A stretch of DNA of 50,751 nt from Streptococcus sp. (lineage in GTDB: Bacteria > Bacillota > Bacilli > Lactobacillales > Streptococcaceae): positions 1 to 50,751 of the forward strand of contig NZ_JAPJPF010000007.1 of NCBI RefSeq assembly GCF_030825805.1. Direction: 5' to 3'. A program made the translations under genes and the position numbers. Under the pieces are notes generated by a model. The model was given only the letters and a program-made list of their open reading frames with translations, was not told where the DNA came from and did no database searches. Shown here one piece after another: positions 24,814-33,700 of this stretch (positions are counted from its first letter, which is position 1; each line of letters begins with the position of its first letter).

Positions 24814-26715
24814 ATGGATACGAAACAAGCATTGTACACATTTGGAACCGGAGAGAACTTTCATCTTCAACATTATCTAGGGTCTCATAAAGAGCAAGTA
24901 GATGGTGTGGAGGGGTATTGTTTCCGCGTATGGGCTCCAAATGCACAGGCAGTACACTTAGTAGGTGATTTCACCCAATGGGAAGAAAATGAAATTCCTA
25001 TGGTGAGAAATGAAGCTGGTGTTTGGGAAGTTTTTACAACAGCACCTCAAGTGGGAGATATTTATAAGTACCATGTTACAAGACAAAATGGCCACCGCTT
25101 GATGAAGGTGGATCCTTTAGCGGTACGCATGGAAAAACGTCCAGGTACAGGAGCGGTTATTACTGATATTCCAGAGCGGAAATGGAAAGATGGACTGTGG
25201 ATGGCGAGACGGAGAAAACTTGGTTTTCGATCTCGACCAGTTAATATCTATGAGGTTCATGCTGGATCCTGGAAACGGAATGAAGATGGAAGTCCTTATT
25301 CCTTTGCTCAGTTGAAGGAAGATTTGATTCCTTACTTGGTGAAAATGAACTATACCCATGTGGAGTTCATGCCGGTGATGGCTCACCCGCTCGGACTAAG
25401 TTGGGGCTATCAATTGATGGGTTACTTTGCCTTGGAACATACTTACGGAACACCGGAAGAGTTTCAGGATTTCGTTGAGGCCTGTCACTTGAATAACATT
25501 GGGGTGATTGTGGACTGGGTGCCCGGACACTTTACGATCAATGATGATGCCTTGGCCTATTATGATGGGACACCAACCTTTGAATATCAGGACCATCATC
25601 GGGCTCACAACTATGGTTGGGGAGCAATGAACTTTGACCTAGGGAAAAACCAGGTCCAATCCTTCCTTATTTCTAGTGTAAAATTCTGGATTGAGTTTTA
25701 TCATTTGGATGGAATCCGGGTCGATGCGGTCAGCAACATGCTCTACTTAGATTACGATAGTGGTCCATGGACACCAAATATCGATGGTGGAAATCTCAAT
25801 TATGAGGGGATTCATTTCCTTAAACGAATGAATGCGGTGATTAAACTTGAGCATCCTGATGTGATCATGGTTGCTGAAGAAAGTTCATCTGGAACTAAGA
25901 TTACTGGTCCAGAAGAATACGGTGGCTTAGGTTTTGACTACAAGTGGAATATGGGATGGATGAATGATATCCTTCGCTTCTACGAGGAAGATCCTATTTA
26001 CCGGAAATTTGATTTCAATTTGGTGACCTTTAGCTTTATGTATGCTTTCTCTGAGAATTTCTTGTTGCCGTTTTCTCACGATGAAGTGGTGCATGGCAAG
26101 AAGAGTCTCATGCATAAGATGTGGGGAGATCGCTACAATCAGTTCGCCGGCTTGAGAAATCTCTTGACCTATCAGATTTGTCACCCAGGGAAGAAATTGC
26201 TCTTCATGGGTTCAGAGTTTGGCCAATTCTTAGAGTGGAGGTCTGAAGAACAGTTAGAATGGTCTAATCTGGAAGATGACATGAACCGCAAGATGCAAGA
26301 ATTTACTTCCCAGCTCAATCAATTCTACAAAGACAACAAGATGTTGTGGGAAATTGATGATAGCTATGATGGTATTGAGATTATTGATGCAGATAACCGA
26401 GATCAAAGCGTTTTGACCTTTACTCGTAAGGATAAAAAAGGAAATCATTTGCTTTGTATCTTTAATATGGCACCAGTAGAGCGCAAGGACTTTACAGTCG
26501 GCGTCCCTGTAGCTGGGGTCTATGAAGAAATTTGGAATACAGAATTAGAGAAATGGGGAGGTGTCTGGAAAGAGCACAACCAAGAAGTGAAGACTCAAGA
26601 GGGATTATGGAAAGATTATCCACAAACCTTAACCTTTACTTTACCGGCTCTTGGAGCTAGTGTATGGAAAGTGAAACGAAAACTTCGTTCCAATGTGTCT
26701 AAAACAAAAGAATAG
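24814..26715 (+). CDS. glgB: 1,4-alpha-glucan branching enzyme
   Basis: 633-residue GH13 enzyme that introduces alpha-1,6 branches into glycogen. An N-terminal CBM48-type module ([20 protein letters not shown]) precedes the barrel. Catalytic regions are [13 protein letters not shown] (nucleophile Asp304), VMVAEESS (acid/base Glu355 region) and [12 protein letters not shown] (transition-state stabilising Asp). The C-terminal all-beta domain ends the protein. Length typical of Gram-positive GlgB. GAGAGGTGAGTG precedes the ATG. First gene of glgBCDA. Confidence 0.96.
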   Translation: MDTKQALYTFGTGENFHLQHYLGSHKEQVDGVEGYCFRVWAPNAQAVHLVGDFTQWEENEIPMVRNEAGVWEVFTTAPQVGDIYKYHVTRQNGHRLMKVDPLAVRMEKRPGTGAVITDIPERKWKDGLWMARRRKLGFRSRPVNIYEVHAGSWKRNEDGSPYSFAQLKEDLIPYLVKMNYTHVEFMPVMAHPLGLSWGYQLMGYFALEHTYGTPEEFQDFVEACHLNNIGVIVDWVPGHFTINDDALAYYDGTPTFEYQDHHRAHNYGWGAMNFDLGKNQVQSFLISSVKFWIEFYHLDGIRVDAVSNMLYLDYDSGPWTPNIDGGNLNYEGIHFLKRMNAVIKLEHPDVIMVAEESSSGTKITGPEEYGGLGFDYKWNMGWMNDILRFYEEDPIYRKFDFNLVTFSFMYAFSENFLLPFSHDEVVHGKKSLMHKMWGDRYNQFAGLRNLLTYQICHPGKKLLFMGSEFGQFLEWRSEEQLEWSNLEDDMNRKMQEFTSQLNQFYKDNKMLWEIDDSYDGIEIIDADNRDQSVLTFTRKDKKGNHLLCIFNMAPVERKDFTVGVPVAGVYEEIWNTELEKWGGVWKEHNQEVKTQEGLWKDYPQTLTFTLPALGASVWKVKRKLRSNVSKTKE

Positions 26716-26751
26716 TTGTTGGTGATCTACTGATCGCGGTCTATGATCCCA

Positions 26752-26800
26752 TTCCTAACTCTGTAGAAGAGGCCACAGTGCCTCTCCTCAGAACTGGGAA
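26752..26800 (+). promoter_or_regulatory. Intercistronic hairpin between glgB and glgC
   Basis: TTCCTAACTCTG (26752-26763) pairs with CAGAACTGGGAA (26789-26800) with a 2-base internal loop, enclosing AGAGGC/GCCTCT (26768-26785). There is no T-run afterwards, so RNA processing or stability is more likely than termination. Confidence 0.5.
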
Positions 26801-26832
26801 GAAGGTCTCGTCAATCCAAAAAGGAGTAATCA

Positions 26833-27975
26833 ATGAAGAATGAAATGCTAGCTCTGATCCTTGCTGGTGGGCAAGGAACTCGCCTTGGAAAACTCACTCA
26901 AAGCATTGCCAAACCTGCAGTGCAATTTGGGGGACGTTATCGTATTATTGACTTTGCCTTATCCAACTGTGCCAACTCAGGTATCCACAATGTTGGCGTG
27001 ATTACTCAGTATCAACCGCTTGCCTTAAACAATCATATCGGAAATGGTTCAAGTTGGGGTCTTGATGGTATTAATACTGGGGTTTCTATCCTTCAACCTT
27101 ATTCTGCAAGTGAAGGAAATCGTTGGTTTGAAGGAACAAGTCATGCGATTTTCCAAAATATCGACTACATCGATAGCATCAATCCAGAGTACGTATTGAT
27201 TCTTTCTGGAGACCATATCTACAAGATGGACTACGATGAAATGCTTCAGTCTCATAAAGATCACAATGCTAGTCTTACAGTAGCTGTATTGGATGTCCCT
27301 TTAAAAGAAGCTAGCCGTTTCGGAATTATGAATACGGATGCCAACAATCGAATTGTCGAATTTGAAGAAAAACCTGCAGAGCCAAAATCAACAAAAGCTT
27401 CTATGGGGATCTACATTTTTGACTGGTCTCGTCTTCGCAACATGCTAGTAGCTGCAGAGAAGAGTGACATGGATATGTCTGACTTTGGTAAAAACGTTAT
27501 TCCAACTTACCTTGAATCTGGAGAAAGCGTCTATGCTTATGAATTCAATGGCTATTGGAAAGACGTGGGAACTATTGAATCTCTCTGGGAAGCGAATATG
27601 GAATACATTGATCCAAACAATGCCTTGGACAGCCGTGATCGTCACTGGAAGATCTATTCTCGTAACTTGATTTCACCACCAAACTTCTTTGGCGAACATG
27701 CCCATATTGAAGATTCCTTGGTAGTGGATGGGTGCTTGGTAGACGGAACAGTAAAACATTCTATCTTGTCTACGGAAGCACAAGTTCGTAAAGGTGCAGT
27801 CGTTGAAGATTCTGTCGTCATGAGTGGTGCCATTATCGGTCAAGGTGCTGTGATTAAACGTGCTATTATCGGTGAAGGAGCAGTTGTTTCAGAAGGTGTT
27901 GTCATCGATGGAACGGAAGAAGTACAAGTCGTTGGATATAACGAAAAAGTGGGGGTAGCAACAGATGAAGATTGA
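26833..27975 (+). CDS. glgC: Glucose-1-phosphate adenylyltransferase, catalytic subunit GlgC
   Basis: 380-residue enzyme making ADP-glucose from glucose-1-phosphate and ATP. The nucleotidyltransferase signature [17 protein letters not shown] is at residues 6-22; [11 protein letters not shown] and the sugar-phosphate site [18 protein letters not shown] are present; a left-handed beta-helix C-terminus (hexapeptide pattern) follows. CCAAAAAGGAGTAATC precedes the ATG. It overlaps glgD by 11 bases, as expected for two partners of one complex. Confidence 0.95.
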   Translation: MKNEMLALILAGGQGTRLGKLTQSIAKPAVQFGGRYRIIDFALSNCANSGIHNVGVITQYQPLALNNHIGNGSSWGLDGINTGVSILQPYSASEGNRWFEGTSHAIFQNIDYIDSINPEYVLILSGDHIYKMDYDEMLQSHKDHNASLTVAVLDVPLKEASRFGIMNTDANNRIVEFEEKPAEPKSTKASMGIYIFDWSRLRNMLVAAEKSDMDMSDFGKNVIPTYLESGESVYAYEFNGYWKDVGTIESLWEANMEYIDPNNALDSRDRHWKIYSRNLISPPNFFGEHAHIEDSLVVDGCLVDGTVKHSILSTEAQVRKGAVVEDSVVMSGAIIGQGAVIKRAIIGEGAVVSEGVVIDGTEEVQVVGYNEKVGVATDED

Positions 27976-29101
27976 TAAGTATTCAGCCATTTTAGGAAAC
28001 ACAGTAGGCTTCCATGATATGTCGTCATTGACAGATCATCGTCCTGTTGCCAGTCTGCCATTTGATGGGAAATATCGCTTGATCGACTTCCCGCTTTCTA
28101 GCCTCGCTAATGCAGGAATCCGTAGTGTATTTGGTATCTTCCAGCAAGAAAATATCAGTTCTGTCTTTGATCATATTCGCTCTGGTCGTGAGTGGGGCTT
28201 GTCAACCCTATTGAGTCACTACTATCTCGGTATCTACAACACTCCAGTAGAAAGTTCAAACGTTGGTAAAGAATACTACGAGCAACTCTTGACCTATTTG
28301 AAACGCTCTGGGTCAAACCAGACAGTCGCTCTTAACTGTGATATCTTAGTAAACATTGATTTGAACCAAGTCTTCCACTTGCACAATACCGTTGACAGAC
28401 CAATCACAGTGGTCTACAAGAAAATGCATCATCGTGACATCTCTGAAGTAAATGCGGTTTTAGAAATCGATGAGACAGATCATGTAAGTGGACAAAAGTT
28501 GTTTGATGGAACAGATCCAGATGCTCTCTATAATATGTCAACGGATATCTTTATCGTTGATACACCATGGTTGATTGAAAAATTAGAAGCAGAAATCCAT
28601 AAAGAACATCCAGAAAAATTGCGTTATATCTTACGTGATTTAGCGGTTGAATATGGAGCATTCGCATTCGAATACACTGGCTATATTGCCAATATTCACT
28701 CTGTTGAATCCTACTACCGCGCTAACTTGGATATGTTGGAAACCAATAAATTCATGTCTCTCTTCTCACCAAATCAAAAAGTTTATACCAAGGTGAAAAA
28801 TGAAGAGCCAACTTACTATGCTCCTGGTTCGCAAATTAAGAATTCGCAATTTGCATCAGGAAGTATTGTCGAAGCTTTGGTGCATGATTCTATCATTTCT
28901 CGTCGTGTTCATCTCCACAAGGGGGCAGAAATTCGTAGCAGTCTCTTATTCCCGGGAGTCGTTGTCCATGAGGGAGCTGTCGTAGAGCATGCGATTCTTG
29001 ACAAGGGCGTCGTAGTTGAGACTGGTGTAACCATTCGTGGAACCAAAGAAGCACCTCTTGTGATTAAAAAAGGTGCTGTGATTACAGAGGATATTGGATA
29101 A
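27965..29101 (+). CDS. glgD: GlgD, non-catalytic partner of ADP-glucose pyrophosphorylase
   Basis: 378-residue GlgC paralogue. The N-terminus reads [22 protein letters not shown], where GlgC has AGGQGTRL, so the nucleotide-binding Gly-rich motif is lost. [15 protein letters not shown] and the C-terminal beta-helix remain. In Firmicutes such GlgD proteins form hetero-oligomers with GlgC and raise activity. The overlap with glgC at the start and a one-base overlap with glgA at the end suggest translational coupling. Confidence 0.93.
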   Translation: MKIDKYSAILGNTVGFHDMSSLTDHRPVASLPFDGKYRLIDFPLSSLANAGIRSVFGIFQQENISSVFDHIRSGREWGLSTLLSHYYLGIYNTPVESSNVGKEYYEQLLTYLKRSGSNQTVALNCDILVNIDLNQVFHLHNTVDRPITVVYKKMHHRDISEVNAVLEIDETDHVSGQKLFDGTDPDALYNMSTDIFIVDTPWLIEKLEAEIHKEHPEKLRYILRDLAVEYGAFAFEYTGYIANIHSVESYYRANLDMLETNKFMSLFSPNQKVYTKVKNEEPTYYAPGSQIKNSQFASGSIVEALVHDSIISRRVHLHKGAEIRSSLLFPGVVVHEGAVVEHAILDKGVVVETGVTIRGTKEAPLVIKKGAVITEDIG

Positions 29102-30528
29102 TGAAATTATTGTTTGTTGCCGCTGAAGGAGCTCCTTTTTCAAAAACGGGGGGCCTAGGAGATGTGATTGGAGCACTTCCTAAATCCTTGGCTAAAAAGG
29201 GACATGATGTCCGTGTCGTCCTTCCTTATTACGATATGGTAGAGGCGAAATTTGGCGATCAGATTGAAGATGTGCTACACTTTACTACAAAGGTAGGTTG
29301 GAGAAGTGAGTATGTTGGGGTAAAACGTATTTTTAGAGATGGTGTTACCTTCTACTTCATTGATAATCAAAAGTACTTCTTTAGAGGACACGTCTATGGA
29401 GATTTTGATGATGGGGAGCGTTTTGCCTTCTTCCAATTGGCAGCGCTTGAGATGATGGAACGTGTAGATTTCATTCCAGATATCATCCACGCTCATGACT
29501 ACCATACAGCCATGATTCCTTTCCTTCTTAAGGAAAAATACCGTTGGATTCAAGCTTACAATGGTATTAAGTCTGTCTTGACCATCCATAATCTGGAGTT
29601 CCAAGGGCAGTTTGACCCAGGGATGTTATGGGATTTGTTTGGAGTTGGATTTGAGCGCTATGAAGATGGCACTCTTCGGTGGAAAGATTGCTTAAACTGG
29701 ATGAAGGCTGGGATCCTCTATGCTGATCGTGTGACGACTGTTTCACCAAGTTATAGTTATGAAATCAGAACAGCTGAATATGGTTGTGGCCTCGATCAAA
29801 TCTTACGCATGGAATCTGGTAAATTAACGGGGATTGTGAATGGAATCGATACAGACCTCTACAATCCTGAAACAGACCCGCTCTTGACCTATCATTTCAA
29901 TAAAGATGATTTATCAGGAAAAGCAGCAAGTAAGCGAGCTCTTCAGGAACGTGTCGGACTTCCGGTTCGTGATGATGTTCCCTTGTTTGGAATCGTTTCT
30001 CGTTTGACCCGCCAAAAAGGGTTTGATGTGGTGGTTGAAGAACTCCACAACCTTCTACAAAAGGATATCCAAATCGTTCTTTTGGGAACGGGAGATCCTG
30101 GTTTTGAACATGCCTTTTCTTGGTTTGCTCAAGCTTATCCAGATAAACTCTCTGCCAATATTATGTTTGATGTCCAGTTGGCGCAAGAAATCTATGCTGC
30201 TTCGGATGTTTTCTTGATGCCAAGTCGTTTTGAACCATGTGGACTATCTCAAATGATGGCTATGCGCTATGGTACGCTACCATTGGTTCACGAGGTAGGG
30301 GGACTGCGAGATACAGTACAAGCCTATAATGTGCTTGATGGCAGTGGTACTGGTTTTAGCTTTAACAACCTATCTGGTTATTGGTTGAATTGGGCTGTCG
30401 ACCAAGCTTTGACAGTTTATACTCATGATAAGGATGCTTGGTACGGTCTCCAAAGAGAAGCCATGAGTCGTGATTTCTCTTGGGATACGGCTAGTCAACA
30501 CTATGCGGATCTCTATCAGTCCTTATAA
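29101..30528 (+). CDS. glgA: Glycogen synthase (ADP-glucose)
   Basis: 475-residue GT5 glycosyltransferase extending alpha-1,4-glucan from ADP-glucose. N-terminal [15 protein letters not shown] is the ADP-glucose binding KTGGL motif; [26 protein letters not shown] and [21 protein letters not shown] (the conserved Glu-containing C-terminal motif) follow. Full length. The ATG begins on the last base of the glgD stop. The operon ends at a strong terminator; no glycogen phosphorylase gene follows. Confidence 0.96.
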   Translation: MKLLFVAAEGAPFSKTGGLGDVIGALPKSLAKKGHDVRVVLPYYDMVEAKFGDQIEDVLHFTTKVGWRSEYVGVKRIFRDGVTFYFIDNQKYFFRGHVYGDFDDGERFAFFQLAALEMMERVDFIPDIIHAHDYHTAMIPFLLKEKYRWIQAYNGIKSVLTIHNLEFQGQFDPGMLWDLFGVGFERYEDGTLRWKDCLNWMKAGILYADRVTTVSPSYSYEIRTAEYGCGLDQILRMESGKLTGIVNGIDTDLYNPETDPLLTYHFNKDDLSGKAASKRALQERVGLPVRDDVPLFGIVSRLTRQKGFDVVVEELHNLLQKDIQIVLLGTGDPGFEHAFSWFAQAYPDKLSANIMFDVQLAQEIYAASDVFLMPSRFEPCGLSQMMAMRYGTLPLVHEVGGLRDTVQAYNVLDGSGTGFSFNNLSGYWLNWAVDQALTVYTHDKDAWYGLQREAMSRDFSWDTASQHYADLYQSL

Positions 30529-30536
30529 GATGAATG

Positions 30537-30564
30537 AAAACGCCTATTTTTAGGCGTTTTTTTC
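30537..30564 (+). terminator. glgBCDA terminator
   Basis: AAAACGCCTA / TAGGCGTTTT around TTTT, followed by a T-run to about 30563. Confidence 0.88.
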
Positions 30565-30729
30565 TTGAGGAAGTAAGAAGTTGCAACTAAAATATAGGGA
30601 ATGAAATAAAGGAAAAAATCTAAGTAAAATAAGTTGCTAAAAGATACGAAAAAAGATAAGATAGATAAAGGTAAAAAATCACGGGAAGCTGATTTAGGGA
30701 GAGTGTTGACCTTCTCCAAAATAAATGAG

Positions 30730-30766
30730 ACTTCCTATGATTTACAAATATTACTATGTAGGAAGT
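30730..30766 (+). promoter_or_regulatory. Hairpin that can mask the protease ribosome site
   Basis: ACTTCCTA (30730-30737) is exactly complementary to TAGGAAGT (30759-30766), which contains the AGGAAG ribosome site of the protease gene (ATG 30773). No confident promoter was found between 30565 and 30729. Confidence 0.45.
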
Positions 30767-30772
30767 TATAGG

Positions 30773-33700
30773 ATGAAACAAAGAAGACAAGCTTTTGAAA
30801 AGATTACCAAGTATTCGATTCGGAAATTATCCGTCGGAGTGGGTCCGGTTGCTATTGGAGCCCTTCTTTTTGCAGGGAGTGTATTAGGAGCGCCTTCTGT
30901 ACAAGCTGATCAATTCACGGCAGAAGCGACGGTTCATATGGGGTATGTCACGGAAAATGAGTTGACTCCTGAGGAACAAGCGCAAGTAATTCGTGCTATT
31001 CCTGAAGAATATCAAAATGAAGATACCTTTTATCTGGTCTATAAGAAGAAAACACCTAGTCAAGGTCTACTGCCACAAACAGGGACGACCGAATTGGCGA
31101 TTGCTGGCCTTAGTTTAGCGACTGCCTCTTTAGCAGTTCTTTTGCTGTCCAAAAAACATCGTAAAAAAGTAATGGGACTCCTATTAATTGGTTCCATGGG
31201 GCAATGCTTACTCTTATCCATTGATGCCGCAGCCTTGCAAAATATTGAATTAGCAAGCTACAATCAGACTCTTTCAATTGCAAGCAGTAAAGAACTAGCC
31301 AATGCTGTCATCCAGATAGAAGGCTATGACTATGTTGGCTACCTTCGTTGTCCGGTTGATCCAAGAGCTACGGGCCAAGAACCTCATGTAAGAGTGGAGG
31401 AGAAGCCAGTATCCCAACCTGCAACAGAAGGAAAGACTCTATCGCAGGTAACACCTGAAGAGAGTCCTGTTTTCCCTATAGTGGACCAGCCAAACGTTGA
31501 AGTTTCAACAGAAAGTATTCCGTTTGAAACGGTAGAACAAGCAGATCCTACTTTGGCAAAAGGTCAAACAAGGGTTCTAAGAGCTGGACAAAATGGTGAA
31601 CAGACTGTTTTAACAGAAGTGAGTACGGTAAATGGTCAGGAAGTTCGCAAGGTAGTTGAAAGCAAGGTTACTAAAGAACCAGTTTCACAAATTCTTGCTG
31701 TCGGGACCAAGGAGGATGTTCAACCAAGTCCACAACCTGCCCCAGTGGTCACAGCTAAGGGAACGCAGGAAGAAGGTCATGTAGGAGAAGCGCCTGTTCA
31801 GCCGGAAGTCCCAGCCTATACCGGTGTGGTGGAAGCTAAAGGAACCCAAGAAGAAGGTCATGTAGGAGAAGCGCCTGTTCAACCGGAAGCCCCAGCCTAT
31901 ACCGGTGTTGTTGAAGCCAAAGGGACCCAAGAAGAAGGCCATGTCGGCGAAGCTCCCATTCAACCAGAGACTCCAGCCTATACAGGCCTGGTGGAAGCCA
32001 AGGGAACACAAGAAGAAGGTCATGTCGGCGAAGCTCCTGTTCAACCGGAGAACCCAACCTATCAAGTAATAGAAGGGACGGTAACAGAGACAGAAACGGT
32101 GGCCCTCCCATATGCAACAGAGTATGTAACGGATGCCAATCGTTACACCGATGAAGAAAGCCTCCTTCAAAAAGGCGAGGCTGGTAGCCAGGAAATTCGC
32201 CGTGTCTATAAAACAGTCAATGGTGAGAAAGTCGGAGAGCCTCTCAGTACGACAACTGAAACTGTAAAAGCTCCTGTGACAGAAAAAATTAGTCGAGGAA
32301 GTAAGACGATTGAAGGCCAAACAGAGGCTGTTTCATTTGAGGAAATTCCATTTAAGACGGTAACCGAACAAGATGCCACCTTGTTAAAAGGAAGCGAAAG
32401 GATTTCTCAAGCTGGTAAGAATGGGAAGAAAAAAATCACTAAGGTCTATAAGACCATCAAGGGGGTTAAAACGGCGGATGCTCCTACTGTTTCTGAGGAA
32501 GTAGTTGAACAAGCACAAGATCAGATCATTCAAAAAGGGAGCAAAGAACTTGAAAAGCCTACCTTAACCTTGACCCAGGTCGATAAGGAAGAATTGAAGC
32601 GCAGTGCCAAAGCTACTTATCGTTTGGATAAACCAGACGGTGTGACCATCAAGTCTATCCAGACTGTATTGAAGAAGGGCGATCAAGTGGTGAAAACTTT
32701 TGCCCTTTCTGAGACGGATTTAGCGGCTGCTTTAGCAGACTTAGACTACTACAAGGATTATACGCTTGCAACGACCATGGTCTATGATCGTGGAAATGGG
32801 GATGAAGAAGAGGTTCTCAAGGAAGAACCACTAAGACTTGACCTTAAAAAAGTTGAAGTCAAAAACATCAAGGAAACTAGTCTGATTAGTGTGGATGACC
32901 AAGGCCTTGAGACCGATCGTAGCCTCTTGTCAGAAACACCTTCAGATGTGAAACCTTATTACTTAAAGGTTACCACCCAAGATAATAAGGTCACAAAACT
33001 GGCAGTTGATAAAATCGAAGAAGTCACAATTGATGGAAAAGTATTATACAAGGTGACTGCTAAAGCACCTGATCTCATCCAACGAACAGAAGAAAAGCTG
33101 TTCAGTGAGGATTATGTCCACTACATTGCGAAGCCGAAAGCTCATGAAGGAGATGTCTACTACAATTTCAACGAACTAGTAAAAGCTATGCAAGCCAATC
33201 CGACTGGTACCTTTAAGCTTGGTAGCAGTATGAATGCAAGTAACGTGCAACCAGCTGGCAAGTCTTATGTAACCAATGCCTTCAAGGGAATATTGGAAAG
33301 TACAGAAGGCAATAAATTTGCCATCCATAACATTACGAGACCACTGTTTGGGAACATTGAAGGTGGTACTGTCAAGAATCTCTTGCTTGAAAATGTCAAC
33401 ATTGACATGCCTGGATTTGATCGAGTAGCACCAATCGCAAATGTTATCAAAAATAATGCGACTGTCGAAAATGTTAAAGTAACAGGTAATGTTATCGGGG
33501 GCAACGATGTAGCTGGTATTGTCAATAAAATTGATGGTAGTGGTAAGGTAAGTAATGTTGCCTTTATCGGTAAAATTCACGCTGCTGGAAACAAAGGTTG
33601 GTACTTAGCAGGGGTTCTAGGTGAAAACTGGAAAGGTATCGTAGAAAAAGCCTACGTTGATGCTGAAATTACTGGTAACAAGGCAAAAGCTGCAGGTTTA

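Noticed and set aside
31754..32065. CRISPR-like regular repetition
   Set aside because: Units are contiguous 81-base coding repeats without unique spacers; no cas genes nearby.
31685..32320. Long minus-strand open frame (211 codons) opposite the protease repeats
   Set aside because: A product of the in-frame 81-base repeats and codon bias of the sense gene; no ribosome site and a composition unlike a real protein.
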